This document shows positions 42,995 to 64,000 of a DNA stretch of 64,000 nt, piece after piece. Every line of letters begins with the position of its first letter. Positions within the stretch are counted from its first letter, which is position 1. Made by a program: the position numbers and the translations under genes. The notes beneath the pieces were generated by a model that was given only the letters and a program-made list of their open reading frames with translations, ran no database searches and was not told the origin of the DNA. The stretch is from Centroberyx gerrardi. Taxonomy: Eukaryota > Chordata > Actinopteri > Beryciformes > Berycidae. The stretch lies in contig NC_136016.1 of the NCBI RefSeq assembly GCF_048128805.1, forward strand, positions 3,110,501 through 3,174,500. The letters run 5' to 3'.

Positions 42995-45187
42995 AGGATA
43001 TAGTAGTTACCTAGTATTTGCTTGGTAGTGGTACAGTTGTCGAAGTAGTGTTTGTAATATTGGTGGTAGGTGTGTTTGGATAGGGACATGTTGAGTACCT
43101 TAACCTTACTCTACCCTTCCCTTACCCTGTCAGGTTAAGGGGCCAATCCACTCCACCACCACCACCACCACCACACACACACATCTTCTCTTTCGCTTTC
43201 TCCATCTGGCAGCTATGTTGTGTATCTAGAGTTAGGTATGCAGCTATGTTGTGAATCTAAAGGTTAGGTAGGTAGTGGCACAGAACTGTGGGAGTGGTTC
43301 CAGGATGCTTGAAAGCACTGTCGGGCCTTCTGGAAGTGTTGCAGGTTTATTCAGTGAAACGTCTGTGAAGGAAGATGCCCACTTGAAAGTGACATACCTG
43401 CTCTCACATTCAACTCTGTAGCATTTAGATTTATGAAGGTGTAGCACATAAGTCCTCTACAGTAACCATTTGTGGGTTAGTATCTGCTTTGTAGCATTTG
43501 AATTGTGTTTCTGTGTGCATGCTCACCTTGGATTAAGGCTCAAAGGATTGTTACATCACAAACTGTGTATTGGTAAATACAAATTATTTTAATAGGAACT
43601 TCACAGGTGTATTTCCTAGACTCAGGGTATATAAAATTTTAGGAAAAGTGAAAAATACTCACCCCACACAAAGGTTATTGATCACTCAATAATGATGATC
43701 AATGATCACTCTTCGAGGCACATCAATATGTCTGAGTTTTTAACCCCCCATGAGATCTTCCACAGTCCAGACTGAAGACTAAAGGTGATGGAGCTTTCTA
43801 GTTCTGAAACAACCTGCCAACTCAGCGTTCTCCTCAAAACATTTGCAAAAAAAAACATATTTTTTAGGCTTCCTTTTACTTAAACTATGCCATACTTTGG
43901 CACTATTGGCATTCGGTGTGTTTGCCCCTTTTGTATCTTAGTCTCTTTTCTCTCACACATTTTCTCTCTTTCGTCTTTGTTATATATTGTTCAGGTTTGT
44001 ATCTCATAAATCATTTTGTAAATGCTCTATAAATTAGACTTATTATTATTATTATTATTACAGAGAGATGGAGAGAGAAGCACTAAAGCAGCTATAATGC
44101 TAAAATGAATGAAATAGTCTGGCATCAAAGCGGTGTGACCACTGAGAGATGACCTTGCGTTAACTGTAGCTTTTGCCACCTCCCTCCCACACAAACACAC
44201 TGGAGTCTCTGAGGAATATTGTCATATGAGGATAGGCATGGGTAAACACACACACACACACACATACACACACACACACATTATTAAACATCAAAAAAGG
44301 ACAGAAAAGGAATTTATTGATTCATGCCTGAGTCCCAAAAAATGTGTAAAAGTGCAAAAACCAGTAGATCAAGGTTATTACAGTAAGCTAGAACTAAGAG
44401 GAAAACTATGTTAAAAAACAGTCATAAACTGAAATAAAAATTACAAGACTGAAGTATTTTGTCTACTTGTAAAACTAACTAAAATAATATAAAAATGAAA
44501 TATTTGTAGGTCTTGTCTTTTTGTTTATGTGCAGGATAAAAAAGAGAAAGAGAACTTTGGGCAGAGAATTCTTGGCTATTTCACTGAATGCTAATTAAAA
44601 TATTAAACATTACATAAATGCAGTTTTAAAAAAAATGTAGATGTAAATGTAGATTTGTTTGTTTTACACAATACCTGTTGCAAGTTACCTTCTCTGAACT
44701 CCAACCAAAAATACTCTAAAACTAAATAAAAACTGAACTAAAACTAAGCATTTGTGAAATATAAAAACTAAACTAAAACTACCAAAATTACACTGAAAAA
44801 TAACAGCGGTTAAACTGAAATTGAAAAATCAAAACCACTATATAAAAATAAAAACAAATGGAAAATCCCAAACTAATACCCCGGCTGCAGATAAACATTT
44901 CTATTCATTACTGTCTTTTTAAACACACACACACACACATACAGGTGCATGCACTCAAACACACACACATACACTACACACAAACACAATCAAGATTCGT
45001 GCACTGGCAATTTGAAAACAGGTTGCTGTGGCAGCGGCATGAAGAACATTGATGAAATAAAAGCTGTTTATTCCCCAACAACACAACTAACCACCTGCAA
45101 TTCAACAATAGTTACTACAAAAAAATCCAAGGTTGTTGACTGCAGAGACACAAGGAACACAACATTTGTCTCTGTATTATGTAGAAA
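42995..45187. other. Intergenic with repeats
   Basis: Contains family C copy 3 (43370-43580), an ATT run (44040-44060), CA tracts (44246-44280; 44922-44975) and an A-rich AAACTAAA region (44410-44870). No exon recognised. Confidence 0.5.
43370..43580 (+). repeat. Dispersed repeat family C, copy 3
   Basis: Parallels 830-1115: 'agtgacatacctg', 'gtagcatttagatt', 'gtgggttagtat', 'catgctcaccttggattaag', 'aactgtgtattggtaaat'. Confidence 0.6.
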
Positions 45188-45760
45188 CAGAGGTGTGACA
45201 AAATCGACTTTGCTCGAGTCCCAAGTCAGTCTCAATTCTTAAGGCACAAATCTCAAGTCAAGTCTCAAGTCTAAATGTAGAACACCAAGTCAAGTCAGAA
45301 CAAATCAAGAGTCCAGTATCAATTTAATATCTTAAAGAAAACTAAATATCTAGGACTTTTCAATGCAATATGGTTTTAATAGGATAAAAACTTGGTAAGA
45401 GCATCATGAGTTTGATTTCTAGAATCAGTTTCAACTTCAATAAATTCAATCATTCCAGAGAAATTCAGAAAACAGAATTTAAATTCAGTCGTCTGCTGGA
45501 ACAAATCTCATCACTTTCAATCTAAGTCATTTACACAAACACAAGATCTCAAGTCAAGACTTTAGAAACCTTTTCAAGTCATCAAAGTACAAGTCAGAGT
45601 CAAGTCCCAAGTCATCAGAACCCAAGTCAAGTCAAGTCTCAAGTCTTCTGCATTAAGTCAAGTCTCAAGCCTTCTCTTCACGCATCAAGTCAAGTCTCAA
45701 GTCTTCTCTTCACGCATCAAGTCAAGTCTCGTCAATTCAAATCCCGAGTCCCCACCTCTG
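45188..45760 (+). mobile_element. Non-autonomous hAT-like element, copy 2, with termini
   Basis: Begins CAGAGGTGTGACAAA and ends CCCCACCTCTG, so the outer ends are inverted repeats starting CAGAGGTG. The flanking octamers tgtagaaa (45180-45187) and tttagaag (45761-45768) agree at six of eight positions, as an aged 8-bp hAT target duplication would. The interior is nearly identical to 17150-17620, plus an extra AAGTCAAGTCTC minisatellite near the right end with a doubled 'ttctcttcacgcatc' unit. Non-coding. Confidence 0.88.
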
Positions 45761-45768
45761 TTTAGAAG

Positions 45769-46505
45769 TATGTAGCCTGCACTTAAGCACAGGTTTAATT
45801 TGCCGTCAAAGAGCTGTTGACCCGACGGAAACGATGCAAGGAATTAGACAGAAAGAGTGAAAGAGTGATTGACAAGGCACAGCCATCAGCATGCCTCCCC
45901 GGCGCCTCGCATTCAATCAGAGATAAAAGCCAAACGGGAAGAAATACGGGATAGGAAACGCATAAAAGTCAATGAATGCCAGTGTATTCTCTCAGGTTCT
46001 TTCTCCTCTCCAACAGTGCATTCTTTCTCAAACGCCGCCTATTCACCGCCTGATGAAGAAGAGACAACCTTCAACTACTGGCAATGAAATCTAATTACTT
46101 TCTGTACCTCTCTCTCCCACTCAGTCTTCCCCTCTCTCATTTCTTTTCTCACCCACCCACACACACACACACACACACTCGGTTCCCTCTCAAGACTTCA
46201 TTGCCTTTGTAACGAGGCTGTAGTGATTTGGGTTGGATATGTATGGGAATCGATCACCTGGACAGATTGGATGAATTGCTCGGTGTATCGCACTGTTCTA
46301 TGCAGTGCTCTCCTACTTTTTTTTTTTTTTTTTTACTCCCACACAGTTTACTGGATTTAGTGCATCTGGTTCCTATAGACTGGTTTCTGTATTCCTCTAT
46401 ATTCAATATAAGTCCATTCACCTCATGAGCCGATCTTCACTTTTACACCGGCTGGAGAATTTGCAGCCCTGAGATTGAATTGAATCTACACATCTATAGC
46501 TTTAT

Positions 46506-46553
<48 letters not shown>

Positions 46554-47224
46554 CTCAGAGGATAGAGTTAAGCAGTACACACACTCAGCTTTAAAACCAC
46601 TTCAAACATGAAGATGAAAATGGCTTAAAGGAATACACTGAGTTTTGTGTGAGTTTGTGCTGGTGGTCATCTTCCCTGTTAAATTGATGAAAAAACAGAC
46701 ACCAAAATCATCCATGTGTCCCTGGTAGATCATTGGCTCCAGTGCTCCATGCTAACACTTTAGCATACACTATGTTGAGTGATAGTAGGCCACTAGTATT
46801 ATCCCAAGTAAGAAGACTGAGCTTTTTAAGTTGTTAGTGGTATATATTATATGTAGCTGATGTAGTCAGGTTTACTATCGGAACTGTTTCAGGTGAGCAA
46901 CCACATTCATTCACTACACAGTGATTTTTAGCTGTACAGTATGTCATCATCCACCATCTTCACTTCCTATGGAAACTAGGACAGTAGTCCTTGCTATTTT
47001 GTGTAGGCTAATCTTTACCAGTCTACTACACAAAACTGCCAGACTTGGCTGCATATCATTTAAGATTACTTAGCATTTAGCTTGAGAGCTGCTACAAGTT
47101 CTCATTTTCTCACTTTAGAGATAATGCTAGTAGCACACTCAACAAATGAAGAGGTCAAGGAGAATGGAAGGACTTGTTCAAGCTAACAGGCCGCAAGTAG
47201 GCAAATAAAGCACAGTACAACAGT
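45769..47224. other. Intergenic, no gene seen
   Basis: Contains CA tracts (46156-46178; 46507-46549) and a T run (46317-46334). No coding region recognised. Confidence 0.5.
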
Positions 47225-47310
47225 GGTGTGCAGAAGGGCGTCGCAACTCACAACTGGTCCAACCTTGAAGTGGACGGACTACAGCAGCAGAAGACTGAGC
47301 CACCAAGCTA
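47225..47310 (+). pseudogene. Tc1-like transposase fragment, about 85 bp
   Basis: 'tgtgcagaagggcgtc', 'caactcacaactggtccaac', 'cttgaagtggacggactaca' and 'gcagcagaagactgagccac' closely resemble the nucleotide text of the DNA-binding part of fish Tc1 transposases (protein ERTTRPTLKRMGYSSRRP in typical copies). Here the frame is destroyed. Recognition is from memory of the family and the fragment is short. Confidence 0.5.
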
Positions 47311-47387
47311 TTTCATTAGCATTAGCTAGCTAACTTGAAGTAACAAAGGGGGTAATGTTGAAAATAAAAAGGTCAAGAGAAAGTTAG

Positions 47388-47530
47388 CGATGTCTCTGCT
47401 TGCTGTTGAAGAAGAGGATGAGGAGTCCATTCTGAAACAGAGGATGTGGGTTCATGACGCCCTCCTAGAGAGACCAGAGCACCCACGGGTGTCACCTCAT
47501 CGTCTCATTCAAGGTTTCCCTCTATATACT
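47388..47530 (+). pseudogene. Harbinger (HARBI1-like) transposase N-terminus, remnant
   Basis: The frame MSLLAVEEEDEESILKQRMW, followed by VHDALLERPEHPR, resembles the acidic-then-RMWVH N-terminus of PIF/Harbinger transposases and HARBI1-like proteins. Similarity stops after about 35-40 residues, and the longer open frame to 47878 runs through a CA repeat. Not a functional gene. Confidence 0.45.
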
Positions 47531-48100
47531 ACCCGTTTTTTTTTACTATTTTCACAGTTTTATGTTAAAAGTGGATATTTGTTCAGGAGCCCAGGAAGCA
47601 CCCCAAAATATACTGCGTCCAAAATGGGAGCCGCAACCAAAACATTGAAAATAACTGAAAAAAAGGCACAGGGTATTCAAAAAAGCATCCTCTGTGATTA
47701 TGGCCCAAAGTGCCTATTAAGTGTAGCTCGCCTTGACGCACACACACACACACACAGCACACATTCACATAATGTCCCACTGTCGTATCTGATTCCTTTC
47801 AATCACTATAATAAACCAGCGGTGATCACAGCAACAAAAGCAGACAGCTTCTCTCCAGACTCCTGTCACAGAAAATAGCTCGCCTCCGCTTTACATGTCA
47901 GCGGGATCGGACAGGAGTGGATCGGATAAGCAAGTGAGGTCATACACATCGCTGAGGCAGTTTGTTATGTCTGCAAAGCCCAACGTATACATGTAGGAGC
48001 GGGAGCGGCCTGTTCTGTCTCAGAGATCCTGGCGGTGACCCGAGTTCAAACTCTCTAATAGGCTAACGGAGATGTATCGAGCTAAATCTGGCACTTCGGA
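47531..48100. other. Intergenic, no feature seen
   Basis: A short CA tract at 47740-47756. Nothing else noticed. Confidence 0.5.
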
Positions 48101-48225
48101 GAGAGGGGGAGAGAGGGGGAGGGAAGAGGAGGATGATAGAGGGAGAGAGACATATTACAGATATTTCTGGTGCGCAGAGGGAAAAAGAGAAATACGTGTG
48201 TGTGTGGGGGGAGAGAGAGAGAGAG
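48101..48225 (+). repeat. (GA)-rich low-complexity tract
   Basis: Two GAGAGGGG units at 48101-48122, then GA-rich sequence, and GTGTGTGTGGGGGGAGAGAGAG at the end. Confidence 0.85.
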
Positions 48226-48299
48226 TAATGCGCTGTGTTATCAGGTCCGATGTTTGCCGCTCCTATAATCAGCCGTCCAGCATGATTACCTAATACAGC

Positions 48300-49130
48300 C
48301 AATCCGTTCTAATAGTGAGTAGTGATAGCATCGTAATGCCCAATGGATCACTCCAGGCAGGGCAAATGCTAATGTACCTACTTTGTATTAATGTGGACTT
48401 GACCTTGTTTTACCTCCATATGACAGCGGGTTGATAGAGGAGTCCATAAGCCCCTGAGTGAAAGTGTTGTTTATGCGTTTCTGTTCAACCTTTTCTCCAA
48501 AATGTGCATTTCTTTATCTGTAAAACAAGAACAGGACAAACCGTGCTGAATATCAAATGTCGTCTCCTGTGTGTAAATGCTGTCACAGAAGATGGATAGG
48601 AGCTAAATTGATTTTTTTTGGGATGGAATTTATTTTTTTACGCTCTGTGAATGAGAAGCCTCTGTACAGATGGAGGTCAGGAGATGCTATTGGGTTTTTC
48701 ACAGCTCCCCCGTGTTTTAATGGGTCGTCTTTGAACATCAAAGCGTCTCTCCGGGGCCGGGGTGTTAACAGGTGGGGTCGCCGCGACCGGCAAACAACAA
48801 CCCTGATCAGCACGTCTCTGCACTGCCCCCTACTGAAACGATAAGCTCATTTCATCAGCGTTTCTTATCTCTGACAGGCCAAACGGAACATCAAAGGGGG
48901 AAGCAGACACCTTTGAACTGCGCCGGCCAAATAGCCTACCTGAAAAATTATCTCGCAGCGGGAGCCTCCCCAGTTCTGCTCTAGTCTAGTCTTTAAACAT
49001 TTATGTCAGCACAAATATGCAAATCGAGGCCATCAATATAGGACGCAGAAATCACAACACATTCATACAGCATCCATCCACCATCTTTCACATTTAATGA
49101 AAAACACACAAAAGTCATGAAATCGTTAGT
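48300..49130. other. Repeat-poor intergenic DNA, candidate conserved block
   Basis: No gene seen. 48540-48980 is non-repetitive, with clusters such as 'aaatgctgtcacagaaga' and 'ttatctctgacaggccaa'; it may be regulatory. It lies beyond the putative fasn transcript end. Confidence 0.35.
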
Positions 49131-49138
49131 GACAGGCC

Positions 49139-49163
49139 TTTATTTTGGACTAGTAACAATAAA
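49139..49163. terminator. Facing poly(A) signals
   Basis: An AATAAA hexamer for the minus strand lies at 49139-49144 and one for the plus strand at 49158-49163. The minus-strand signal follows a CpG-rich stretch (49180-49400) and could end a long fasn 3' UTR of about 2.7 kb or a separate minus-strand transcript. Another minus-strand AATAAA is at 49491-49496. Which is used cannot be decided. Confidence 0.4.
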
Positions 49164-49637
49164 TACTGGAAATATTACAACTTGAGCGAGGAGCGTATGC
49201 CGTCGCTTCCTCCTCCTTATCGCTGCAACCAATCGTCGACTACGGTCACCTGACCCGTCATAGACCGGACGAGCGGTCTCAGAGGTCAGGTCGGTCAGCT
49301 GTTGCGTTCTGGGGGTTGGACAGGAAAGGTCATGGGAGTCAAAAAACGGCTGCGGGAAGACGCCGCCTCTCACCGCGGATCCCGGGTCGGACGATGTGGA
49401 CTGAGTTGCATATGGGAACTATGCATTTTAACCATGTAATCTGACCCAGGATCAGGAATGGAGGGTTAACATCTCCCTACTCCTCAAGTATTTATTCACA
49501 ACCTAAAAACGGTGGTTGGGACAAGCTACAACTTTCAGGGAGATATTTATGTACCGGACCTAGCAGGAACAACATCAGTGTGACTCTATCCACTGTACCT
49601 TTACTATAGGTTCCACTCAAAATACCGCCGTTCACCA

Positions 49638-50318
49638 TGCGTTCACACTGCCAGCAACACGATTAACAAGTCCCCATAAATCCATTCATTTCCTACAGAC
49701 TTTCCTACAAAGACTACAGGAATAAACGTCTTAAAAATGATGTGAGTAGAACAGTTGCATCCATCGTTGGGGTCGATGCTAAGAGTTTTTCTGTTTATTT
49801 TTTATTAAAGGTGCATTAAGTAAGATATTTTTACTGCCCCATAGCACAACTGACCATAATATATCTGTGGTGGTTGATAAGGTTGTTGATCAACACCAGT
49901 GACTCAGTGATTACTTGGTCAGATGTTGAGATTTATGGCTTTCAAGACTCACTTTCTGGCCCACTTTCTGGTTTTAGAACAAATATATGAACAAACATCC
50001 ACTTCAAACAAAAACTCAAATTAGCTAGCTGACTCTTCTAATGCGAAAATGTGACTTGATTATTTATGACAGCTACAGTAAGTTGTGACAGAGACAATAG
50101 AGGTCGATAAAGTCAGAAATTACTTAATGCACCTATAATGCTGTCTAATTAGCGCTTGCTAGCTAGATATGTTAACTCATCAAAACGATGTAACAGTAAA
50201 AAAAGTCAATATCAGAGCAGCAAAAACACATGATTTTCCTGTTCAGAATCTTGTAACTGCAGACCGCTACACAGATGCAATCAGACACATCAACCGAGTT
50301 GATGGCAGTGTGAACGCA
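49638..50318 (-). mobile_element. DNA transposon family A, copy 3, interrupted by a MITE
   Basis: Outer ends read TGCGTTCACACTGCCAGCAA at the left and, on the other strand, TGCGTTCACACTGCCATCAA at the right. The interior, reversed, matches 8255-8799. The match is split at 49807/50135 by the family B MITE at 49809-50134. Confidence 0.8.
49809..50134 (+). mobile_element. MITE family B, copy 3, nested in family A
   Basis: Inverted termini AGGTGCATTAAGTAAG at the left and AGGTGCATTAAGTAAT on the other strand at the right. 326 bp. The flanks 'tttttatta' and 'ataatgctgtctaattag' rejoin to the uninterrupted sequence seen inverted at 8370-8410. Confidence 0.88.
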
Positions 50319-51688
50319 GCGTTACAGTCGAGGCTTTCTGAAGTGCTGCACATTGACGGCGGTCATATTCAAAACATTCATAACTATATTCATTAGTCTC
50401 GTAGCATAACAGTATTTCAGGAATGTTGGGAAACATTTTCACTTTGACAGATAAAAAAAGAAGACTGTTAATTTGTTAAAATAGTAACATCCCTTGTGAA
50501 TACATACAATAGCATTTTTAAGCAAAAAGCAATTGCAAATTTTCTTTTCATTTCATGAGATGCTGTGACGATCCGCTCTGTAGATCAACAGTATGACCTA
50601 TATACCTCCAGCCGGTCATATAAGAAGGCTCACACAGTAAAACAATACTAGCCAGACAATAACACTGCTTCCAGAAGTTAACTTCAATTTGTGGAAGAAC
50701 AAAATATTACTTACTAGGAGTAATGTACCAGGAGTAATATAAGATATTACTCCTGGTGCATTATAGCTTAATAATAATAATACTACAGCATATTGTGAAA
50801 ACATTTTTCTGCCATTTGCAGTTGCATCTCTCCATTATAATAACAGTTTTCAGAGGCTTTCCTTAATTTGCTGTGTGAGTCTACCTCAGTAGACAAGGAT
50901 AACAACACAAAGACCGTTGCTGCATTGCTGCAAGGCAACAAAACAAAGTAAACACGAAAAAAAACCCAAAACATTATGGGATCACATCTTGGTAAACAAA
51001 TTGGTCGATGCAAAAACAGACGAATAAAGGAGACATAATCGCCGACAATTATTTGCAGATAGTGATATTAACCGTAAATACTGGTGTTCGAGAGCGTTTT
51101 ACCACAGCGGTTAAACAGGTGAGTGGACAGGCAGAGCAGCTATATACAGGTGAGACAGAGGCCGTTCGTCTGCGTCATCAGAGTCTCGCTATGGGGGTTG
51201 AGATGCACATGTACAGGCGTGTAAAAGCATTACATGGGTCCTCCCACACGCATGTAATTCATCTCTACAGGTATGAAATACCCTTAAGCAGACAGGCGGG
51301 GGGGTTGAGCAGCATAAATGTGACAACAGCTACAGGGCGGGGAGCTAGGCACTAATCTGCTGACAGTTATTTTCCAGTTGTTTTGAGGTTACAAGTATAG
51401 GTGAAACAACGCCTATGACATTATACTACAGTTCAAAACATAATAGAGACACAGAATAAAAAAAAAAAACAGTTGGTAACATAATGAGAGATAGGTCAGA
51501 ACATCGTACTGGTAGAGCACAAGCTTACAGCACATTGTTTTGTTTTGTTTTTTCCAATGCGAAGATACCAGGTAAGAGCTCTGATAGGTCGGGGCGAGTG
51601 TCCTTTGCAGGAATAGATCAATGGGATTCAGGAAGGTGCGGCGAGGCGGGATAAGGTGCATTTGGAGATATAGGGGCAGAAGCTAAAC

Positions 51689-51739
51689 AGATAGAAATAT
51701 GTTGTGTAAACGTTATTCTACACAACCGATTTCTATCTG
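51689..51739 (-). promoter_or_regulatory. fasn: Strong stem-loop in the fasn 3' UTR
   Basis: CAGATAGAAATATGTTGTGTA at 51689-51709 pairs with TACACAACCGATTTCTATCTG at 51719-51739: 19 of 21 positions complementary, a two-base internal mismatch and a nine-base loop. On the transcript it begins 73 bases after the stop codon. It resembles no regulatory element that I can name. Confidence 0.75.
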
Positions 51740-51812
51740 AACGTCCTGAACCGATTCAAGGGTGAGCTGAATTCTGGGTGTGCGGTGGAGTTGGAAGGGT
51801 GGGGGTGGGGGT

Positions 51813-63925
<12,113 letters not shown>

Positions 63926-64000
63926 CTACAGGAGAGACCAACAGAACAACACTGTTATGAATACAGTCACACTTAAAGGATTCAATTCACAGGGAAATGG

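Larger units (their letters stand above)
49164..51812 (-). other. fasn: fasn 3' flank / probable 3' UTR
   Basis: Downstream of the fasn stop codon. The first canonical minus-strand AATAAA hexamers lie inside transposon sequence (49794-49806), then at 49491 and 49139, so the UTR end is unknown. Just past the stop is a C-rich stretch and the 21-bp-arm stem-loop at 51689-51739. 49638-50318 is a nested transposon pair. The plus-strand open frame at 51008-51355 is antisense to this region and has no domain. Confidence 0.5.

Noticed and set aside
47531..47878. Continuation of the Harbinger-like frame as a 162-codon gene
   Set aside because: Homology stops after about 40 residues and the rest crosses a CA repeat; a remnant, not a gene.
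51008..51355. 115-codon plus-strand frame opposite the fasn 3' flank
   Set aside because: Antisense to the probable 3' UTR, no domain, composition like flanking non-coding DNA.

Overview
The window is vertebrate nuclear DNA, almost certainly from a ray-finned (teleost) fish. A multi-exon fatty acid synthase gene with canonical GT-AG introns, very dense (CA)n/(GT)n microsatellites and many short inverted-repeat DNA transposons of the kind that fill teleost genomes point that way. No bacterial operon, rRNA, CRISPR array or phage is present. The species cannot be named from sequence alone.

Only two protein-coding genes are well supported, both on the minus strand. At 13498-14778 lies an apparently single-exon class A G-protein-coupled receptor of 426 residues, in a GC- and CpG-rich block, with NRY in place of DRY. 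At 51813-63925, and running off the right edge, lie the last 18 coding exons (1077 codons, all phases consistent) of fatty acid synthase, fasn. In order they cover the end of the pseudo-ketoreductase region, the enoyl reductase, ketoreductase, acyl carrier protein and thioesterase. The KS, MAT and DH exons lie beyond position 64000.

The rest is intergenic or intronic. 1-13.4 kb is intergenic, with dispersed repeats, a LINE 3' fragment (7430-7830), an AGT-triplet tract (10723-11046) and a CACATGTG-rich foldback element (11727-12012). 15-49 kb is a gene-poor stretch of decayed mobile elements: two copies of a hAT-type non-autonomous element (17150-17620, 45188-45760), a broken hAT transposase gene (25423-27118), a Penelope-like GIY-YIG remnant (41680-41965), probable Tc1 and Harbinger transposase scraps (47225-47540), several MITE families and many simple repeats. 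Repeat-poor blocks at about 3.6-4.3, 15.7-16.7, 22.4-22.8 and 48.5-49.0 kb are candidates for conserved non-coding elements. 49.1-51.8 kb is the 3' flank and probable 3' UTR of fasn; it includes a 21-bp-arm stem-loop just after the stop codon and one transposon nested inside another.

The two genes are not functionally linked in any way the sequence shows. The receptor is probably a peptide-type membrane receptor. Fasn is the cytosolic homodimer that makes palmitate. I see no convincing novel multi-gene system; the more unusual material is structural (hairpins, nested and paired transposons, the fasn 3' UTR) and the orphan-like receptor.
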